A program made the position numbers and the translations under genes. A stretch of 64,000 nucleotides of DNA, taken from an uncultured Psychrobacter sp. (GTDB lineage: Bacteria; Pseudomonadota; Gammaproteobacteria; Pseudomonadales; Moraxellaceae). The notes under the pieces were generated by a model that made no database searches, was not told the DNA's origin, and saw only the letters and a list, made by a program, of their open reading frames with translations. Positions 16,105 to 24,519 of this stretch are shown piece by piece (within the stretch, counting starts at the first letter, position 1; each line of letters starts with the position of its first letter). The DNA is taken from the NCBI GenBank assembly GCA_947501045.1, contig CANMUI010000001.1, positions 558,001-622,000 of the forward strand, in the 5' to 3' direction.

Positions 16105-16995
16105 GTGTCAGAAGCAACAACACAGATTGCGCTCCAGCCTTGTAAACTGCTCTATATTAGCGAGACCCAGCAGTCTCAAGTTGCGCACTTGCAAACACTA
16201 GCAAGTCAGCACCAGTTGTCACTATGTCTTAGTGCCGAGCTGATAAAAGATAAACTAAATCAAAAACGGCGCCAGCAGTTAAGCCTTGATTATGGTCAAG
16301 CTGTTTTATTGCTAGATGACAAAAATCAGCTGTCTTTGCTAAGTGCAGGTCTGAGCGTCGCTCCTGAATGGGATAAAATGCAGCGCCGTGTGGTCAGCGC
16401 GGGACGTAAATCTGAGCTATTATTACAGGCAGCGAAAATCACAGCAGATAGTGTGGTTATTGATGCTACCGCAGGCTTTGGTCATGATAGCTTGATACTA
16501 GCGAGTAGCGGCGCCCAAGTAACGATGCTTGAGCAGCAGCCTGTCATGGCATTATTATTACTCAATGAACAGCGGCGCATGAATCTACAACCAAATTGGC
16601 AAAGACTCATGTCGCGTCTGCATATTATAAATATTGACGCGCTTCGCTACTTTACGAATAAGCAAAATACTAAAAATAAAAACATCGATCACAAAAGCGT
16701 AGATATGATATATCTAGACCCGATGTTTCCAGAAGATAGCTATCAAGACAGCAAAACAGGTAGAGGCGCAAAGGTGGGTAAGCAGATGCAAGCGCTGCAT
16801 CAAATAGCTCATCCGCCAACGCTGATAGAAGAGCAGCAGCTACTACAAAGCGCTCAAGACCTTATTAGTTGCAATGCTCAGCAGCAAGGTCGGGTGATTG
16901 TTAAGCGCCCTCAGCAAGCGCCGTTTTTTGCACAACAGTCGCCTGATGAGAGTTGGCATAATGCTGCGGTACGTTTTGATGGCTATTTTGTATAA
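16105..16995 (+). CDS. rsmJ: 16S rRNA (guanine1516-N2)-methyltransferase
   Basis: SAM-dependent methyltransferase that modifies G1516 of 16S rRNA. The SAM-binding motif DATAGFGHDSLILAS and the catalytic block YLDPMFPEDS match RsmJ. The C-terminus has RVIVKRPQQAPFF. At 296 residues it is a little longer than E. coli RsmJ, mostly through Gln/Lys-rich inserts. The start is GTG, three bases after the uppP stop codon, with AGGGTAGAAA overlapping the upstream stop as ribosome-binding site, implying coupling to uppP. Confidence 0.92.
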   Translation: MSEATTQIALQPCKLLYISETQQSQVAHLQTLASQHQLSLCLSAELIKDKLNQKRRQQLSLDYGQAVLLLDDKNQLSLLSAGLSVAPEWDKMQRRVVSAGRKSELLLQAAKITADSVVIDATAGFGHDSLILASSGAQVTMLEQQPVMALLLLNEQRRMNLQPNWQRLMSRLHIINIDALRYFTNKQNTKNKNIDHKSVDMIYLDPMFPEDSYQDSKTGRGAKVGKQMQALHQIAHPPTLIEEQQLLQSAQDLISCNAQQQGRVIVKRPQQAPFFAQQSPDESWHNAAVRFDGYFV

Positions 16996-17041
16996 ACGTG
17001 TTTAATGTCTCTATCTATGAGCACATAACTAGGAGTAAGCC

Positions 17042-17287
17042 ATGCTAACTATAATAGTCTGGGTCGCTGGTGCAGGCTTGCTATTGATAAATATTATACT
17101 GCGTACCAGAATTCTGAGGCTTGAGGCGAGGTTAAGAGAGCTTAGTACTCCTCAAGAGCAGTTGATCTATCTGCGTAAGCAAGCACAGTTAAATCAAAAT
17201 AATAAAGTCGCGGCGATTAAAGCCTTACGTAAGCAGTATCCTGAGATATCACTGATCGAAGCCAACAAATTATGGCAGCAAGTTTAA
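17042..17287 (+). CDS. Small membrane-anchored protein of unknown function
   Basis: An 81-residue protein with an N-terminal TM anchor (about 3-22), a basic amphipathic helix (23-40), and a C-terminal segment KVAAIKALRKQYPEISLIEA. That segment resembles the KVIKVVRE...GLKEAK pattern of the ribosomal L7/L12 C-terminal fold; the resemblance is by eye only. A strong AGGAGTAAGCC precedes the ATG. It lies between rsmJ and ubiA on the same strand, 13 bases before ubiA, so it is probably translated from the same message. Confidence 0.6.
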   Translation: MLTIIVWVAGAGLLLINIILRTRILRLEARLRELSTPQEQLIYLRKQAQLNQNNKVAAIKALRKQYPEISLIEANKLWQQV

Positions 17288-17300
17288 AGAGCACTGGTTT

Positions 17301-18239
17301 ATGACAAGTTACCGCCAACCTCTCAGCTTTAAAGACAAGCTATATGCTTATATGCAGCTGACGCGCTTTGATAAGCCCGTCGGCATTGAGCTATTATTAT
17401 GGCCGACGCTTTGGGGCGTAATGCTAGCGGCAATGGGACAAGCGCAGCAACAGGGCGTGAGCGCGGGTTTGCCCAGTCTTAAAGTATTTGTGCTTTTCGC
17501 TTTGGGCGCGATTTTGATGCGCGCGGCCGGCTGTGCCATTAATGATTTTGCCGATCGTAAAGTCGATGGTCATGTGAGCCGAACCAAAGGTCGTCCGCTG
17601 GCTGATGGGCGTTTAACTGGTAAAGAGGCTGTCATAACTTTTGTAGTACTGGTCGCCCTTAGTGCCAGTTTACTGCTATTTTTACCCATTCAAGTATTTT
17701 ATTGGTCGCTGGGTGCGGTGGTTTTAGCCTTTATCTATCCCTTTATGAAGCGCTTTACCCATTTGCCGCAAGTGTTTTTAGCAGCCGCTTTTGGCTGGGC
17801 GATACCGATGGCTTATGTCGCGGTACAGGGTGCGCCTGATGTTTGGGGATGGCTGTTGTTTATCGCCTATATGTGTTGGACAGTCGCTTATGATACTCAA
17901 TATGCGATGGCTGATCGCGATGATGATTTAAAAATCGGCGTCAAGTCGACCGCGATACTGTTTGGCCGCTATGATGTGGTCATAATCTCAATACTACAAA
18001 CGCTATTTTTGATCATTATGGGCGTAGTATTGTGGCATTATTTTGCACCGACTAGTTTGAGTATCGTACCTGTATTTGGCTTAGCGCTGGTCGCGATGAT
18101 GTTTGCTAAGCAAAATAGCGCTTGCGGTAGTCGACAAGCGCTTGCTTGCTTTCAAGCATTTTTGGCTAATATTTGGGTCGGACGCTATGTTTTTGCCTTA
18201 GTGGCACTCTCTTGTCTATGGACCACTTTTAATGGCTAA
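17301..18239 (+). CDS. ubiA: 4-hydroxybenzoate polyprenyltransferase
   Basis: Membrane prenyltransferase that joins 4-hydroxybenzoate to the polyprenyl tail in ubiquinone synthesis. Both Asp-rich motifs that hold Mg-diphosphate are present: NDFADRKVDGHVSRTKGRPL and DTQYAMADRDDDLKIGVKS. About eight or nine TM helices fill 312 residues. The chorismate lyase gene ubiC, a frequent neighbour, is absent here. The stop codon overlaps the start of the DUF4112 gene by eight bases, which suggests translational coupling. Confidence 0.96.
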   Translation: MTSYRQPLSFKDKLYAYMQLTRFDKPVGIELLLWPTLWGVMLAAMGQAQQQGVSAGLPSLKVFVLFALGAILMRAAGCAINDFADRKVDGHVSRTKGRPLADGRLTGKEAVITFVVLVALSASLLLFLPIQVFYWSLGAVVLAFIYPFMKRFTHLPQVFLAAAFGWAIPMAYVAVQGAPDVWGWLLFIAYMCWTVAYDTQYAMADRDDDLKIGVKSTAILFGRYDVVIISILQTLFLIIMGVVLWHYFAPTSLSIVPVFGLALVAMMFAKQNSACGSRQALACFQAFLANIWVGRYVFALVALSCLWTTFNG

Positions 18240-18861
18240 ATTAAATAAAAATCTACAAACAAAATATGAGCTTAATCTTGCTGAGCAGGGCTTAACCCGC
18301 GAGCAGGTCATTGCCACTGAGCGCAAGTTAGCCAAGTTTGCTAATGCTATGGATTCAGTGGTGCGTATTCCTTTTACCAAACAAGGTATGGGCGCAGATG
18401 CGGCGTTATCTACCATTCCTTTAGCGGGTGATTTGGCAGGCTTAGCGTTAACCAGCTATGCTTTTGTATTGGGTTGCAAGCTTGGCGTTCCGGTTAGCAA
18501 GATGACGCCAGCGGTACGCTTAGCACTCATCGATACGGTGGTAGGTATCATCCCAGCCGTTGGCACCTTACTAGACATATTTATCCGTCCTAGCCGTAAG
18601 ACGTTAAGCATCGTGCATCGGCATATTGAAGAAGAGTACGGTATTCGTGACACCACCCATATGGATAGACCGTTTTTGCATCAAAGCTTAGAAGATAAGC
18701 AGCGTAATAGTCGCTTGTGGCGCAATCCTATCGTCGCTTGGCTGTACTTGCATATTCCCGATATCATCGGTTTGATCATTATTATTCTGATTGGATGGGG
18801 ACTGTGGGGCATCGGTAGCTGGTTGGTCGAGGTGTTTAGTAGATCCACAGGCTTCGGCTAA
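18232..18861 (+). CDS. DUF4112 domain membrane protein
   Basis: A 209-residue protein matching the DUF4112 family: a soluble N-terminus, then MDSVVRIPFTKQGMGADAAL, the block STIPLAGDLAGLALTSY, and LALIDTVVGIIPAVGTLLDI. A last hydrophobic helix lies near 180-200. The function of the family is unknown. Its ATG lies inside the last codons of ubiA (ATGGCTAA), so translation is likely coupled, although a link to quinone synthesis is only positional. Confidence 0.8.
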   Translation: MAKLNKNLQTKYELNLAEQGLTREQVIATERKLAKFANAMDSVVRIPFTKQGMGADAALSTIPLAGDLAGLALTSYAFVLGCKLGVPVSKMTPAVRLALIDTVVGIIPAVGTLLDIFIRPSRKTLSIVHRHIEEEYGIRDTTHMDRPFLHQSLEDKQRNSRLWRNPIVAWLYLHIPDIIGLIIIILIGWGLWGIGSWLVEVFSRSTGFG

Positions 18862-18919
18862 CGCAATCTGAAACTAGAAAGTTGCCTTCTTTGAGCGCCA
18901 CCTATCCTCAAGTCCTATT

Positions 18920-19345
18920 CTATGTACTAATCGTAATAACCAGCTTGCGCTGTCCGCCATAATCTCTGTGCTCACATAAGTAAATACCTTGCCATGTCCC
19001 AAGGCCAAGTGCACCGTTCACAAGCGGTATTGTCAGACTGACCCCAAGTATCATACTCTTAAAATGCGCTGGCAAATCATCACTTCCCTCTAAAGTATGA
19101 CGATATTCAGTCTGATCAGCGGGCGCGATTTTATTCAGCCAGTCCTCAGTGTCAAGCCGCACATCAGGGTCAGCGTTTTCATTAACAGCCAAACTTGCCG
19201 AGGTATGCTGCAAAAATAAGTGCACTAAGCCTGCGTTTGCTGATGTGGAGATCAGTTCACGGACCGCTTTTTCGATAAGTGGCGTAATAATGTGAATACC
19301 GCGATTATGAGCGGGTAGGGTAAGGGTGGTTTGCTGATAGGGCAT
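18920..19345 (-). CDS. yjbQ: YjbQ family protein (UPF0047)
   Basis: A 141-residue member of the YjbQ/UPF0047 family, whose members can show weak thiamine-phosphate synthase activity but whose main role is unresolved. The signature HLFLQHTSASLAVNENADPD, with its conserved His, plus DWLNKI and LVNGALGLGTWQGIYLCEHR, is clear. AAAGGAGCAAACT precedes the ATG, an excellent ribosome-binding site. It is the downstream gene of mnmC, with only 15 bases between them. Confidence 0.92.
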   Translation of the reverse strand: MPYQQTTLTLPAHNRGIHIITPLIEKAVRELISTSANAGLVHLFLQHTSASLAVNENADPDVRLDTEDWLNKIAPADQTEYRHTLEGSDDLPAHFKSMILGVSLTIPLVNGALGLGTWQGIYLCEHRDYGGQRKLVITIST

Positions 19346-19360
19346 AGTTTGCTCCTTTCG

Positions 19361-21439
19361 CTATGAGTCTAAAGGCGTTTGTAATCTACTACGATTGGGC
19401 GATAGTTTTGACAGCATCGAAGCGGACAACGGCGCAAAGTCTCCTAATATCATATCGGCAAGCGCCTCAGCACAAATGGGCGCAAAAGCATAGCCTTTAG
19501 CGCCCATCGCACTAAGTGTCCATAGCCGAGCACTGTTAGCCAATTGACCGACCATCGGATGATAATCAGGCGTTTGCGTGCGTACACCAGCGCGAGCTTG
19601 CCATTTATTCGTATCCACTGGAACGATAGCTTCTAATTCCGGAATAGCCGTCACCAATTTTTCACGGCTAACACTATGCTCGCTGGCGCGAATATCAGTT
19701 GCAGTCTCATTGCGTATAAAGCTTGCGCCCAGTAAAAAATGCGTCTGCGCCTCCTCAACGTTATTCAAATCACTATCGTCTTTTTGGCCCATAAACGCCG
19801 TACAATAACCGCCATATTTCAGCGGTATTTTAGGCAGACTGGCTATTTGCGCTTCGGTTGCAATAAACCAAGACAGTTGACCGCGAATTTTGCGACAATC
19901 GAAAATACGCTTATCTAAATAGTGACTCTCAAAAGCGGCGCAAATGACGACATTATCTGCAGCAATGACTAGCGTGTTTTGTTCTTTACCTTTACCACTG
20001 ATACTAATTTGGGTCTGAGTCTCTTCTATGTCGTCAACAGCGATTTGGCAAAAGCTAATCAAAGCATGCGCCAAGACTACCTGCTTTAAAGATTGCGGAT
20101 TGACCAAGCCCGACTGAGGCAGATAAAGATTTTCGGATAAATCTTGTACTTTTAACCCGCTGTTTTGCTGCGCCTGATCATTTGATAATGTGGTTGCCAT
20201 ACTGTCTGGGTAATCAGCAATTTGTTCGGTAGTAACATTGGCCTTCATTAATAAATCCAGTGCTCCTGTCATCTCTATAATAGGCGCTGTATTATTTATA
20301 GTGGCCATATTGTTAAGTTGTCGATATAGTCGACTGCTATAAAGATAACCTATAGTATGCAAGTGCTCATCAGCGTGATGGATAGGCGTCATTTTTGGTG
20401 CTAAGAGGGCGCGTGGATTACCAGATGCCCCGGCTAGTGGCGCTATTTTATCTAGCAAAGTGACTTTTATACCACGATTGGCAAGCGACCATGCTGCCAT
20501 CAAACCGGATACACCCGCTCCGATAACGATAATATGATCCAGTTTGGGAGTTGTTTTTTGATCGCTTTTAATAGAAGTTAAGTCTTTAGTTTCTAAATTA
20601 TCTTTCATAACAGCGGTTAACATCTCCCGCTTACGCCCGAAGCCTTTTACTTTTTTGATGCTAAAGCCGCCAGCTTGCAAGCCGCGTTTGACCACACCGG
20701 CACAGCTATAGGTAGCCGCAGTGGTGCCTGTATGTGACAAACGCTGAATTTGTGCAAATATCGCTGTCGTCCATAAAGACTCATTACAAGAAGGTGCAAA
20801 ACCATCCAAGAACCAAGCGTCGACATGCGCGGTTTGCTCACTAATAACTTGCGTTTCTAATTTTGCCAAGCTAATAGCTGCATCACCTAACCAGATATCA
20901 AGTATTAAATCATCTTCATTAAAGCAAAGGCGATGACAGCCTGCGATAAGTGTAGGATAGGCGCTTAATAGCTTATCAATCAGTTCAGCCAATTCAGGAG
21001 CGCGTTGTCTCCATAGCCCTAGTATTTGAGTTAAATCTGCAAGCGTTATCGGGTGCTTTTCAGTGGTGATGATGTGCAGTCGAGCCGTTGTTAGGTGTGA
21101 GTACACAGCACGAAGTTGTCGCCATAACTGCCACAGTGCTAGCACATTAAGCCCAGTGCCAAACCCCAATTCGGCAACTGTAAAGCTTTGATAAGAGCGT
21201 AGGTTTACCAAACGCTCAGGCAGCCAATTGTTATCTAGAAAAACATGACGCGACTCTGCCAATCCATCTGCATGTGAAAAATACACGTCACCAAACTCAC
21301 CTGATACCGGTACTTGATTGCCCGTATCATCTATTTGCCAGTCGATCTTGGCCGGAATAATGACATTGGGATGTTCGGTATTCTGATAATTATCAGCACT
21401 GTTGTTAGCGCTGGGATCAGGATTATCGATAAAAGTCAT
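19361..21439 (-). CDS. mnmC: Bifunctional tRNA mnm5s2U34 biosynthesis protein MnmC
   Basis: Completes 5-methylaminomethyl-2-thiouridine at the wobble base of several tRNAs. The N-terminal methyltransferase half (about 1-270) has the SAM motif ELGFGTGLNVLALW and FLDGFAPSCNESLWT. The C-terminal half (from about 300) is an FAD-dependent oxidase with the GxGxxG dinucleotide motif IGAGVSGLMAAWSLANRG and GASGNPRALLAPKM, which removes the carboxymethyl group. Length 692 is typical of the fused form. The linker at about 275-300 is Lys/Thr rich. It heads a minus-strand pair with yjbQ. Confidence 0.96.
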   Translation of the reverse strand: MTFIDNPDPSANNSADNYQNTEHPNVIIPAKIDWQIDDTGNQVPVSGEFGDVYFSHADGLAESRHVFLDNNWLPERLVNLRSYQSFTVAELGFGTGLNVLALWQLWRQLRAVYSHLTTARLHIITTEKHPITLADLTQILGLWRQRAPELAELIDKLLSAYPTLIAGCHRLCFNEDDLILDIWLGDAAISLAKLETQVISEQTAHVDAWFLDGFAPSCNESLWTTAIFAQIQRLSHTGTTAATYSCAGVVKRGLQAGGFSIKKVKGFGRKREMLTAVMKDNLETKDLTSIKSDQKTTPKLDHIIVIGAGVSGLMAAWSLANRGIKVTLLDKIAPLAGASGNPRALLAPKMTPIHHADEHLHTIGYLYSSRLYRQLNNMATINNTAPIIEMTGALDLLMKANVTTEQIADYPDSMATTLSNDQAQQNSGLKVQDLSENLYLPQSGLVNPQSLKQVVLAHALISFCQIAVDDIEETQTQISISGKGKEQNTLVIAADNVVICAAFESHYLDKRIFDCRKIRGQLSWFIATEAQIASLPKIPLKYGGYCTAFMGQKDDSDLNNVEEAQTHFLLGASFIRNETATDIRASEHSVSREKLVTAIPELEAIVPVDTNKWQARAGVRTQTPDYHPMVGQLANSARLWTLSAMGAKGYAFAPICAEALADMILGDFAPLSASMLSKLSPNRSRLQTPLDS

Positions 21440-21500
21440 GCAAGCTCAGTACAAAATATAAAAAGGGCTTATATAAAAGACATTCTTTATAAGAATAAAA

Positions 21501-21953
21501 TTACCAGCGATCACGGCGTACAAATACTAGCCACGAGATAAAGATACCGACCAATAAGCTGATAATAACGGTAAAAGCACCATATAAAAACAACTGACCT
21601 CTGCTCTCAAATACCAAAACGTTGACCTGAGTTTGTAGGTCGTTGACTTGCCGTTGTAACTGTGCGTTTTGACTAAGCAGCTTTTGATTAGCGTTTGAAA
21701 GAGCACTCTCAGAAGGTTGAAGCTGGGCGGCCAAAGTCTGATTATTCGTGGTAGCCGTATCTACTGTAGAGGCAGTATTGGGTTCTGACGTTTGCTCTGA
21801 TAACGTCTCATCAGCGTTCACTACCGCTGCCGCTTGTACCTCTATAATCGATATACTTAAAGCGGCGAGTAGGATGATACCTATCAAACTGTGTTTCAAA
21901 CTTTGTTTACTAAAAGGTTTTATTAATAATACTGCTGTCCATAGTTGAATCAC
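21501..21953 (-). CDS. Exported coiled-coil protein with C-terminal TM anchor
   Basis: I do not recognise a named family. This 150-residue protein has an N-terminal signal segment (about 20-42, ending VQAAA), a Ser/Thr/Asn-rich stretch, a coiled coil rich in Gln/Asn/Leu (about 75-112), a TM helix (about 120-142) and the basic end RRDRW. The coiled-coil/TM/basic-tail layout resembles the C-terminal half of YgiM-type SH3 proteins without the SH3 domain; that comparison is from memory. The start is GTG, overlapping the yciI stop as GTGA, a typical coupled junction. Confidence 0.6.
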   Translation of the reverse strand: MIQLWTAVLLIKPFSKQSLKHSLIGIILLAALSISIIEVQAAAVVNADETLSEQTSEPNTASTVDTATTNNQTLAAQLQPSESALSNANQKLLSQNAQLQRQVNDLQTQVNVLVFESRGQLFLYGAFTVIISLLVGIFISWLVFVRRDRW

Positions 21954-22273
21954 GCTTTTGCTACCTTTACGTTGTCAGTATCTTGAGGCAATACTTTAAT
22001 AAAGGGTTTAATATCGACATGACTGTAGACCCCATCGCGCAAATAGGGCTCAGCACTTGCCCAAGCTTGCGCCGCTTCAAAAGACTCAAAGTCAGCGATA
22101 ATAAGGCTGCCTGACATGGCATCCAAGCCGTGTTCAATAGGCGTGGGACCTGCGATAATGAGACGCTGCTCACGCTCTAGAATTTGTAAACGTTCAATAT
22201 GTTCAGTACGCGAGATCTGACGTTGCGCGCTACTGTCTGCGACGTCATGACCGATAATAACAAATGCTGGCAT
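21950..22273 (-). CDS. yciI: YciI family protein
   Basis: A 107-residue ferredoxin-like-fold protein of the YciI (YCII) family, related to muconolactone isomerase-like domains. Its exact reaction is unknown. The conserved His/Asp pair appears in IGHDVADSS and in the C-terminal AEPYLRDGVYSHVDIKPF. I chose the ATG giving MPAFVIIG because AAGGAGTTGCA lies directly before it; a longer frame beginning 33 bases upstream has no such site. It overlaps the next gene by four bases and lies downstream of yciB. Confidence 0.9.
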   Translation of the reverse strand: MPAFVIIGHDVADSSAQRQISRTEHIERLQILEREQRLIIAGPTPIEHGLDAMSGSLIIADFESFEAAQAWASAEPYLRDGVYSHVDIKPFIKVLPQDTDNVKVAKA

Positions 22274-22346
22274 TGCAACTCCTTGATAAACGGTAAATTT
22301 AAACAATAAATAGTCGGCGTTAGACTACAAAAGGGCACTAACAACT

Positions 22347-22898
22347 TTATTTAGTGGCTTTGTCCGTTATCGCCGGGTTTAGATGGTTCTTAAGTACGGC
22401 AAACTGAGCAATAACGAACACCAACATAATCGGAATCCAACCATAGGTTTTAAAGTTGATCCATGCCTCATCAGACATAGTGAATGCCGTGATATAATGC
22501 AAGACACCCATCAGAGCGAAAAACAGCGCCCAAGCGACGGTTAGTCTTTTCCACCCGCTCATGGTAAGTGCAAAGACATCTTTCATCGCCAGTTGTATTA
22601 AAGGCTTATTGATAGCGGCGCTGATCAATAAAGTCAAAGCAAACACGCCATTGATAATTGGTGACTTCCAGCGTAGATAGATATCATCACGCAGGAGCAA
22701 CGTACCGCCGCAAAATAGAATCGTTAATAACAAGACAATCCATTGCTGCTTATCAAACTTGCCCTTTTGGCGTATAAAGTGAATGGCATAGACAGCTACA
22801 GTAGCAATCAAGAGCGCACCAGCTGCCGCTAAAATGCCGTATTGACGAGCAGCAATAAAAAAGGCGATTAGGGGAATGAAGTCTAGTAAAGCTTTCAT
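22347..22898 (-). CDS. yciB: Inner membrane-spanning protein YciB (septation protein A)
   Basis: A 183-residue membrane protein with five or six helices, linked in other bacteria to cell-envelope synthesis and septation. The start MKALLDFIPLIAFFIA is the classic YciB N-terminus, and this ATG was preferred to an upstream TTG that would add seven residues. Further blocks are KSPIINGVFALTLL and WINFKTYGWIPIML. It precedes yciI on the same strand and is divergent from the yciV-type gene, the same neighbours as in E. coli and many gammaproteobacteria. Confidence 0.93.
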   Translation of the reverse strand: MKALLDFIPLIAFFIAARQYGILAAAGALLIATVAVYAIHFIRQKGKFDKQQWIVLLLTILFCGGTLLLRDDIYLRWKSPIINGVFALTLLISAAINKPLIQLAMKDVFALTMSGWKRLTVAWALFFALMGVLHYITAFTMSDEAWINFKTYGWIPIMLVFVIAQFAVLKNHLNPAITDKATK

Positions 22899-23130
22899 AA
22901 TAAAGAGGATGTCCAACAAAAACGTATAGGGTAGTTTACACGTCTACTGCGCTAAAAAAAAGCAATCAACGCGGTAACGCCACTATAACAATGATATCTT
23001 ATTAGCGGGCTTAATGGACACTCAGCAGCAGCTACTTGCTAAAAAACTGACTTACAATATTTTTACCATTAGTTTTACAATTATCGTTATCTACATCTAA
23101 TATTTTAATTTATAGATTGAGGCCAGCTTT

Positions 23131-24000
23131 ATGAAAATTGATTTACATTGCCACAGTACTTGCTCTGATGGCACCTATGCGCCGACAGAGGTGGTCAGAC
23201 GTGCTTATGCCGCTGGAGTCGACGTTTTAGCATTGACCGATCACGATACTTTGGCAGGTATTGATGAGGCACGCGCTGCTGCGACAGACTGTGGTATGAC
23301 CCTTATCAATGGAGTAGAGATCAGCTGCGAGCATACGCTAAGTGGGGGCTATGGCAAGAACAAATCCACGAATAAAATTATTCATGTAGTAGGTTTGGAT
23401 TTCACTGATCGCGCCAAAATGCATGCAAGTCTGCAGCAACTACAAGACAGCCGCGCTACTCGTGGTCAACGTATTACTAAAAAGCTCAGTGAACTGCTAG
23501 CTATTGATTATGATGAGCTTTGGCAACAAGTTTGCGCTAAGGCAGATGGCAATCCACAGGCGGTTGGACGCGCTCATATTGGACAAGTATTGTTTGAGCG
23601 CGGAGAAGTCAAAACCGTGCAGCAAGCTTTTGATAAGTATCTTGCCGACAATAAACCCGCTTATGTCGCTATTGATGCGCTTAGCATGGCGCGCGGTATT
23701 GAGCTGATCCACGCTTGCGGTGGCAAAGCGGTACTTGCGCATCCAACTCGCTACCAGCTGTCAGCCACTCGAGTACGTAAGCTCATCAAAGAGTTTGCAG
23801 AGCTTGGCGGCGATGCTTGTGAGCTGCCAAGCAACAGTGAACCACTAAGTACGCGACGAATGGTTGATCGTAGTATCAATGAGCATCAACTAACAACGTC
23901 AACCGGTAGTGATTTTCATGGTAGTAATATGCCGTGGCGACGTATCGGTGATGTACCTGCATTAACTGCCGACCAACGGGGGGTTTGGCAGCTCTTTTGA
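23131..24000 (+). CDS. rnm: PHP-domain 3',5'-nucleoside bisphosphate phosphatase / RNase AM (YciV)
   Basis: Metal-dependent phosphoesterase of the PHP family. The E. coli homologue removes the 3'-phosphate of nucleoside 3',5'-bisphosphates and trims 5' ends of short RNAs. Metal ligands are visible in DLHCHSTCSDG, LTDHDTLAG, GVEISCEH and the late TGSDFHGSNMPWR. Length 289 is normal. It is divergent from yciB, preserving the yciI-yciB-yciV neighbourhood. GAGGCCAGC precedes the ATG. Confidence 0.92.
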   Translation: MKIDLHCHSTCSDGTYAPTEVVRRAYAAGVDVLALTDHDTLAGIDEARAAATDCGMTLINGVEISCEHTLSGGYGKNKSTNKIIHVVGLDFTDRAKMHASLQQLQDSRATRGQRITKKLSELLAIDYDELWQQVCAKADGNPQAVGRAHIGQVLFERGEVKTVQQAFDKYLADNKPAYVAIDALSMARGIELIHACGGKAVLAHPTRYQLSATRVRKLIKEFAELGGDACELPSNSEPLSTRRMVDRSINEHQLTTSTGSDFHGSNMPWRRIGDVPALTADQRGVWQLF

Positions 24001-24519
24001 CATGAGGGCTATCAAATATAATGGCAATAAACCATATATCGTCTATAAATGCCCTCCATAATAATCTTATTGCTATGTCATCTAAAAATTGCCAAACTTC
24101 TTATTTAGTCTTCTCGTTTGCTATCAAAACTGTTCTTTTGCTATTGAGATTATAGTACTTATGTACGATTCGGTTTCATACAAATAAAAATAATATTCAC
24201 TAAATAGAATATATTGTTGCTCTTGTATAGAGCTTATGTAAAAATGAACAGTATATATAGGTTATTGATGGTCAAGTTTGTAATTTTTCATACTAACTTG
24301 TATTCTATTGTTTCTATATTATTGCTGTAAATTAGTATATTAGTTATGCTAAATGTAGTATTATAGTTTTTATTGTATTAATAAAGTAAGCGGTATAATA
24401 ATAAAAGTATCATACTTTTAGTACTTCAAACCCATCTATCAACCTATCATTATAAATAATTATTAAAATTTTTTATTTAATAGTAGCGATAGGATAAATA
24501 GGCACGTGGTAACGCATAT
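24001..24519. other. 519-bp AT-rich intergenic region before the GGDEF gene
   Basis: Very AT-rich, without a supported ORF or RNA gene. It contains a perfect 19-base palindrome at 24402-24420, listed separately, and several A/T-rich -10-like hexamers that cannot be ranked by eye. Confidence 0.5.
24402..24420. promoter_or_regulatory. Perfect 19-bp palindrome, possible operator
   Basis: TAAAAGTATCATACTTTTA, two 9-base arms around a central C, about 100 bases upstream of the diguanylate cyclase start. The symmetry fits a dimeric regulator site or a small hairpin. It is not followed by a T run, so terminator function is unlikely. In AT-rich DNA a chance origin is possible. Confidence 0.35.

Noticed and set aside
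22899..22919. Upstream TTG start for yciB
   Set aside because: The family begins at MKALLDF; the extra seven residues start at a TTG without a visible ribosome-binding site.
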